Below are positions 59,941 through 64,000 of a DNA stretch of 64,000 bases, piece after piece. The stretch's first letter is position 1. Every line of letters starts with the position of its first letter. The DNA lies in the NCBI GenBank assembly GCA_004794785.1, contig SJOL01006406.1:401308-465307 (forward strand), written 5' to 3'. Below the pieces are notes generated by a model. It searched no databases, was not told the origin of the DNA, and saw nothing but the letters and a program-made list of their open reading frames with translations. Source of the DNA: Opisthorchis felineus (lineage: Eukaryota; Platyhelminthes; Trematoda; Opisthorchiida; Opisthorchiidae). The position numbers and the translations under genes were made by a program.

Positions 59941-62900
59941 GGACCTTAATTTGTATATTGACACCCTAGATCACACTTTGTTTTCTGAGCGTACTTTGCC
60001 GTGTAACCAGCTATATTATCCCAACCATGAAGTTTTACACGTTTGCTTCCTAGTCTTTTTTTGTTTCGATGGTCTGTCGCAAAGTGTGTTCCAATAAGGC
60101 GCTTTTTGTTTTTCGTTCTTTGGGTGGGATACACGAACGATAAAACGCTGGTGGCGAACACATTGCTACTGATATCGTGGTGTTTTGCGGCTTGTAGGAA
60201 GACTGACACAAGTTGAGTCCGCAGTTCTGAAAATCTCTTTCCATTGGGAGACTACTGCCCGGCGTTGCTTGCACAATTGTGGGAAGCCGAGTAAGCCTGG
60301 AGTGATGAGTTTGAAAGCCATCAAACACAGCAGTATACATCTGAACGGCACCTCGATATTAGAAGTAAATGCAATCCTAAGCTTATGAACAGGAGTTCAC
60401 TGGAATGGTAGGAAAAATGTGCTACACAGCTTGGAGTGATATAGGTGGTGGGTGTTGTTTAAAAGCTCTAATTCTTCTAGGTCAGACAGAAGACTTTTAT
60501 GGAACCCATCTGAATGTCCGTTTGTTTGGAATGATCCCCGTAAGACAAACATAAAAGGTCACAGATTAGATTCTTAGGATCCACGTTGGCGAAATTATGC
60601 TAACTTTTGTCCACAGGCCTCATTCGGAATATGATACCTCCTAAAACGTCTCGCCCTTGCGCACGCTCAAAAAGCGTACAATTCACAATAAAAAAATCAA
60701 ATGAATAAATTCCGGTCATCTGGGGAACTGCATCCTTTTGCGCAATGGTGACACATTTCTTCAACGCGCACCACCTTGGGTTACCTAGGTGGAGATAACA
60801 TCCCTTGTACAGCTTTAGACCAGCCAACCACGCCAGTGCAGAACCATATGCGTCATTAGATAGCCAAGAAATTACTTAGAAAACATTCACATGCATTTTA
60901 CTCAGAGCTTCTCTCGAACTATATTTAATTCAAGGTGGATCAATTATATACAATATAGACAATCGTCAAGGGCGGTAAAATTGCCCCCAAAAGTTTCACA
61001 AATAATATACATCTGAGGTAATCAAATGGTTGCAAGTTTTTTCGCTAGGTCTTTGCAGGTTATGTGAGAGAACAGAGTGTAGAAAGAAAATTGCGAAGTA
61101 ATAATATTAAGGTGAAAAGTTACTCGATCTGTTTCAACCAAATATCACACCTATGTGTCTGACACCAGTGCCAGCGTAACGCAGAAGTCTTGGCAGAGTA
61201 AGTGAACGGAAGTTAGGATGTAGAACGTCTTTACCTTGGCTAACGTGCGTGAGCGTTTGAGCTTGGAGCAGTCAACAGACTGATAGAATCAATTTTTATG
61301 CCTACTGTGTGATCAAAGCCACTTGTTGACTCAAGTCTTATCACCCTTATGGCAGTATTTTGGTTGTGCGTCTTTCTTGAATAACTTGGGTATCTCACGA
61401 AAATGTGCCTATTTCGTGGGAAAGAGGAGATATCCATGCATGATACCAAATTGCAGGTTGCACTAAGCGAAGCACTTTGGACATTGTGGCGTCAGATTCA
61501 CTCAAACTTTATCCACCTGTATTGAGCGTGGATTCAATCGAAAATTCAGATACTCTGGCTACTCACTATCTTCTGGATGGTTCACATGCAGTGCAAAACT
61601 CTCTCCATAGCCGGATAAATGCTACCTGATTTGAACACCTCTATGTTGTTGTTTATCAACGGCTGTGCTTGCTGCACATTCTGAGCCAAAATGGCAGCGT
61701 TCAAAGGCAACCATGGTGATTGCCATTGCACTGTTCACTTAAACATAGCTGCTCCTAAAATGTTCGCCTACTGTTAACCTTTCCTCAGGGCACAGAACAG
61801 CGTGTTGCTCAGATTTATGCTACTTTTGGCAACATCCTGACGACCGGCCACACGGTAAACAAATAGTTCAACACCGGAATATCGTATCTAGCGTTTCATA
61901 CAAATTACGTTAACAACATATTGGGAACAATCACCTTTCTCATAAATCCGACATGTTGTGTACTGTATCACCGTATTTTCTACATTCGCGTACAGTGCAG
62001 AGACACAGGCAATATACAGGTTTCTAACCCGATTCCTCGACCTACTTCATCCAAAGTGTCTGAGAGACATTATACACACAGATTGGTCAGACCCGGATAC
62101 TCTAATTCTTCAGAGGGCAAAAAACTTCAGAAACCAAACCATCTTGTTTCGAAAAATCAAAGCTTATATACTTTTGCAAACATGAAACCAAACGTAAAGA
62201 TTATAACTACAAGATTTCTACGAACTACGTGACTATGGCGAGCAACCCCATAGCGTAGAATCTGGGCTCCTTCGTGTGGCTCCTTCGTGTAGTTTAGTGG
62301 CAGAGCCTTTTGGGACTTGCAGACGTCCGGTGTTTGCTCACCCTATCCAGGAGAATACTAAATATGAGTATCACATTCAGCTGTACAATAAGCCAAATTC
62401 TGAACTGATCTGTATTTCTGTGCTACGACCGCACACTGAATGATGCCACTAGGCGCCTTTCTGATTTAGCTCGAACTACCTAATTCCCTAAGATTCGAGT
62501 GAAGCGTATTTTAAGCCCGATTGTGTGGCCAGTGAGAGATTCACTCTCCGGATGTAAGAGCACATTTTATTAGAACATGTCATCAGTCTTTTTGAATTCA
62601 ACTCTCGACAGAAAAACTGCGCAATTCTCTAAATTATTTAGTTGCAATCTTCTATGAATAACACTCCTGTGCACCTTTCAGAAATGTCACCACCATGGTT
62701 ACACGGAGAAGAGTTTGCATATTTTGTGAGCACCATTACTGTTATTAGGGTTACCTTTCTGTTTTAGTATGTGGAACAACCAAAAAATAGAATGACAGAC
62801 AGGTACAGCCAACCCAGGTTTGCGCGCGTACACAGACACCCCTGTGTTGCTCGGCAAAGATGCAGAGACCAGGCGGTGTCACAGACTTTTGGGAGCTCGA

Positions 62901-64000
62901 TTCATAACCGAATGCGCTAGGCAACTGACAAATGTTGGTGTTGTCGTAACAGTACTGCACAACGGGTTGAAAAACAATTCTTTTTCAATTTTGGCACTTG
63001 TGAAGTGGAACCATGTGCGGCGACATGATAAAAGTGGGCGATAACATTATGACTCGGAATCTGACGGCTTCTACAGTCCGGTGAAATTTGAATTCAGAAA
63101 ATGTATGGCAAGGTGTGCTAGGATGTGACTTGGGGTCAACACCAACTCTAAAAATAGTTTACGATTGGCTACAATATATACTTAGGACACTTAGAAATCG
63201 CATGCCGATTTTGAATGGATTCGCTTTATTGGAATGTGAATGAAATTGCTCATACATCGCTGCCTCACCCAGATCAGAGTAGTTTTTAGGTATAATCAAG
63301 ACTGGGAAGCATTTTCTCACGAAACCATATCGCAGTCATGTAATTCCGACGTTTTTGGCCATAGTCATAGAGTAACGTAACTGCGTCTAATCGAGCAGTT
63401 CATTTTGTTCTTCTTGGCATGCTCTCGGTAGGTGTTAAATTCAACTGAACAACCAAACTGGTGAAGCTTGACGCTTGAAAATGACAGCAGCTTTTAATAG
63501 GCCGATTTTTTAAAAGTCCAGTAATATACAGCACTCCAGGTAGCTTGTCTGTGCAATGCTGGCTGGCTTGAGTGAAACTTGATATTTTAATCTATAAAAA
63601 GATGAGGCCGGTTACATTCGCCGTCTAACGAAATCAGTTTAGAGCACCAGTTTATATCCACACGCAATCTGGTCTGTTTCTTGCCATAAGCTGACAAACT
63701 TCGTTGTGCAAAGAAGCGGTGATATTGCAGTTGGTGATCAGAATGCTTGGGATTTTAGTGGGTGAAATTTTTAGCACATGAGTGGAAAGGAAACTTCCAA
63801 AATTTTTTGTAAAGTAAATAAAAATACCCAAACTTGAAGCGGTTCCACTCCTTGTTTCTACTTTTGTCATATCGGTACCATTGTTCTGCTCACAGCACAT
63901 GGCGTTTTGCCACTCCATGCATGCACAGCTTTGCGTGCACTGATCAATTCCGGCACAAATTCGCGCATGCTCTAACCTGCTTAGTCTGATTGTCACTCAA
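59941..64000. other. Non-coding stretch at the window end
   Basis: Holds the tRNA-like sequence at 62278-62353. The remaining open frames are short or overlap each other on both strands without a recognisable product. Confidence 0.55.
62278..62353 (+). pseudogene. tRNA-like sequence, possibly a tRNA-Cys(GCA) relic
   Basis: Over 76 bases there are: a 5' strand GGCTCCT whose last five bases pair with AGGAG at the 3' end; an A-box-like TAGTTTAGTGG followed by CAGAGC as D-arm; GGAC-TTGCAGAC-GTCC, a hairpin whose loop holds TTGCAGA, as for anticodon GCA; and GGTG-TTTGCT-CACC as a T-arm-like hairpin. The T-loop is not TTCGANT and the acceptor has mismatches, so a functional tRNA is unlikely. The first 13 bases are duplicated immediately upstream (62265-62277). 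Confidence 0.4.

Noticed and set aside
1..64000. CRISPR arrays, bacterial operons, rRNA genes
   Set aside because: No regularly spaced direct repeats, Shine-Dalgarno-linked gene series or rRNA-like conserved blocks were seen.

Overview
The window looks like animal nuclear DNA, most likely from a flatworm and probably a digenean trematode with a large, repeat-rich genome. The evidence is one AT-rich gene with very long exons and a giant intron, sparse coding, a Penelope-like retroelement (PLE), and small hammerhead-ribozyme repeats of the kind known from schistosomes and other animals. The species call is inference; gene and repeat calls rest on the sequence.

The only clear host gene is a protocadherin-type cadherin on the minus strand. 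A first coding exon (49662 to 47260, 801 codons) carries a signal peptide, five complete extracellular cadherin (EC) repeats and the first part of a sixth. It ends at a GTAAGT donor in phase 0. The reading frame resumes at an AG acceptor at 19082 and runs to a stop at 17754, supplying the rest of EC6, EC7, one transmembrane helix and a serine-rich cytoplasmic tail. The joined protein is 1243 residues, and the intron between the exons is about 28.2 kb.

The intron and both flanks hold mobile-element relics. (1) A decayed endonuclease-bearing PLE lies on the minus strand at about 27.9-30.7 kb, with reverse-transcriptase and GIY-YIG remnants and pseudo-LTR copies in direct and inverted orientation. 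A solitary pseudo-LTR fragment lies at 45.6 kb. (2) A dispersed family with a unit of about 300 bp occurs at eleven loci: 0.5, 1.2, 5.2, 7.3, 10.2, 26.1, 34.1, 41.6, 45.0, 54.7 and 59.8 kb. Its conserved core reads as a type I hammerhead ribozyme: CTGATGA, a stem-loop II, GAAA, a self-complementary stem III and a cleavage site ending in UC, with stem I closing around them. The copy at 26.2 kb keeps every invariant core base. Units occur head-to-tail with a 296-bp period at 34 kb and repeatedly as head-to-head foldbacks. This resembles retrozymes (small non-autonomous circular-RNA retroelements) and is the most interesting content here.

Minor content: two tRNA-like sequences (about 27.0 and 62.3 kb), several microsatellites, and a few long open frames without recognisable domains. 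No rRNA gene, CRISPR array, bacterial operon or LTR retrotransposon was seen.
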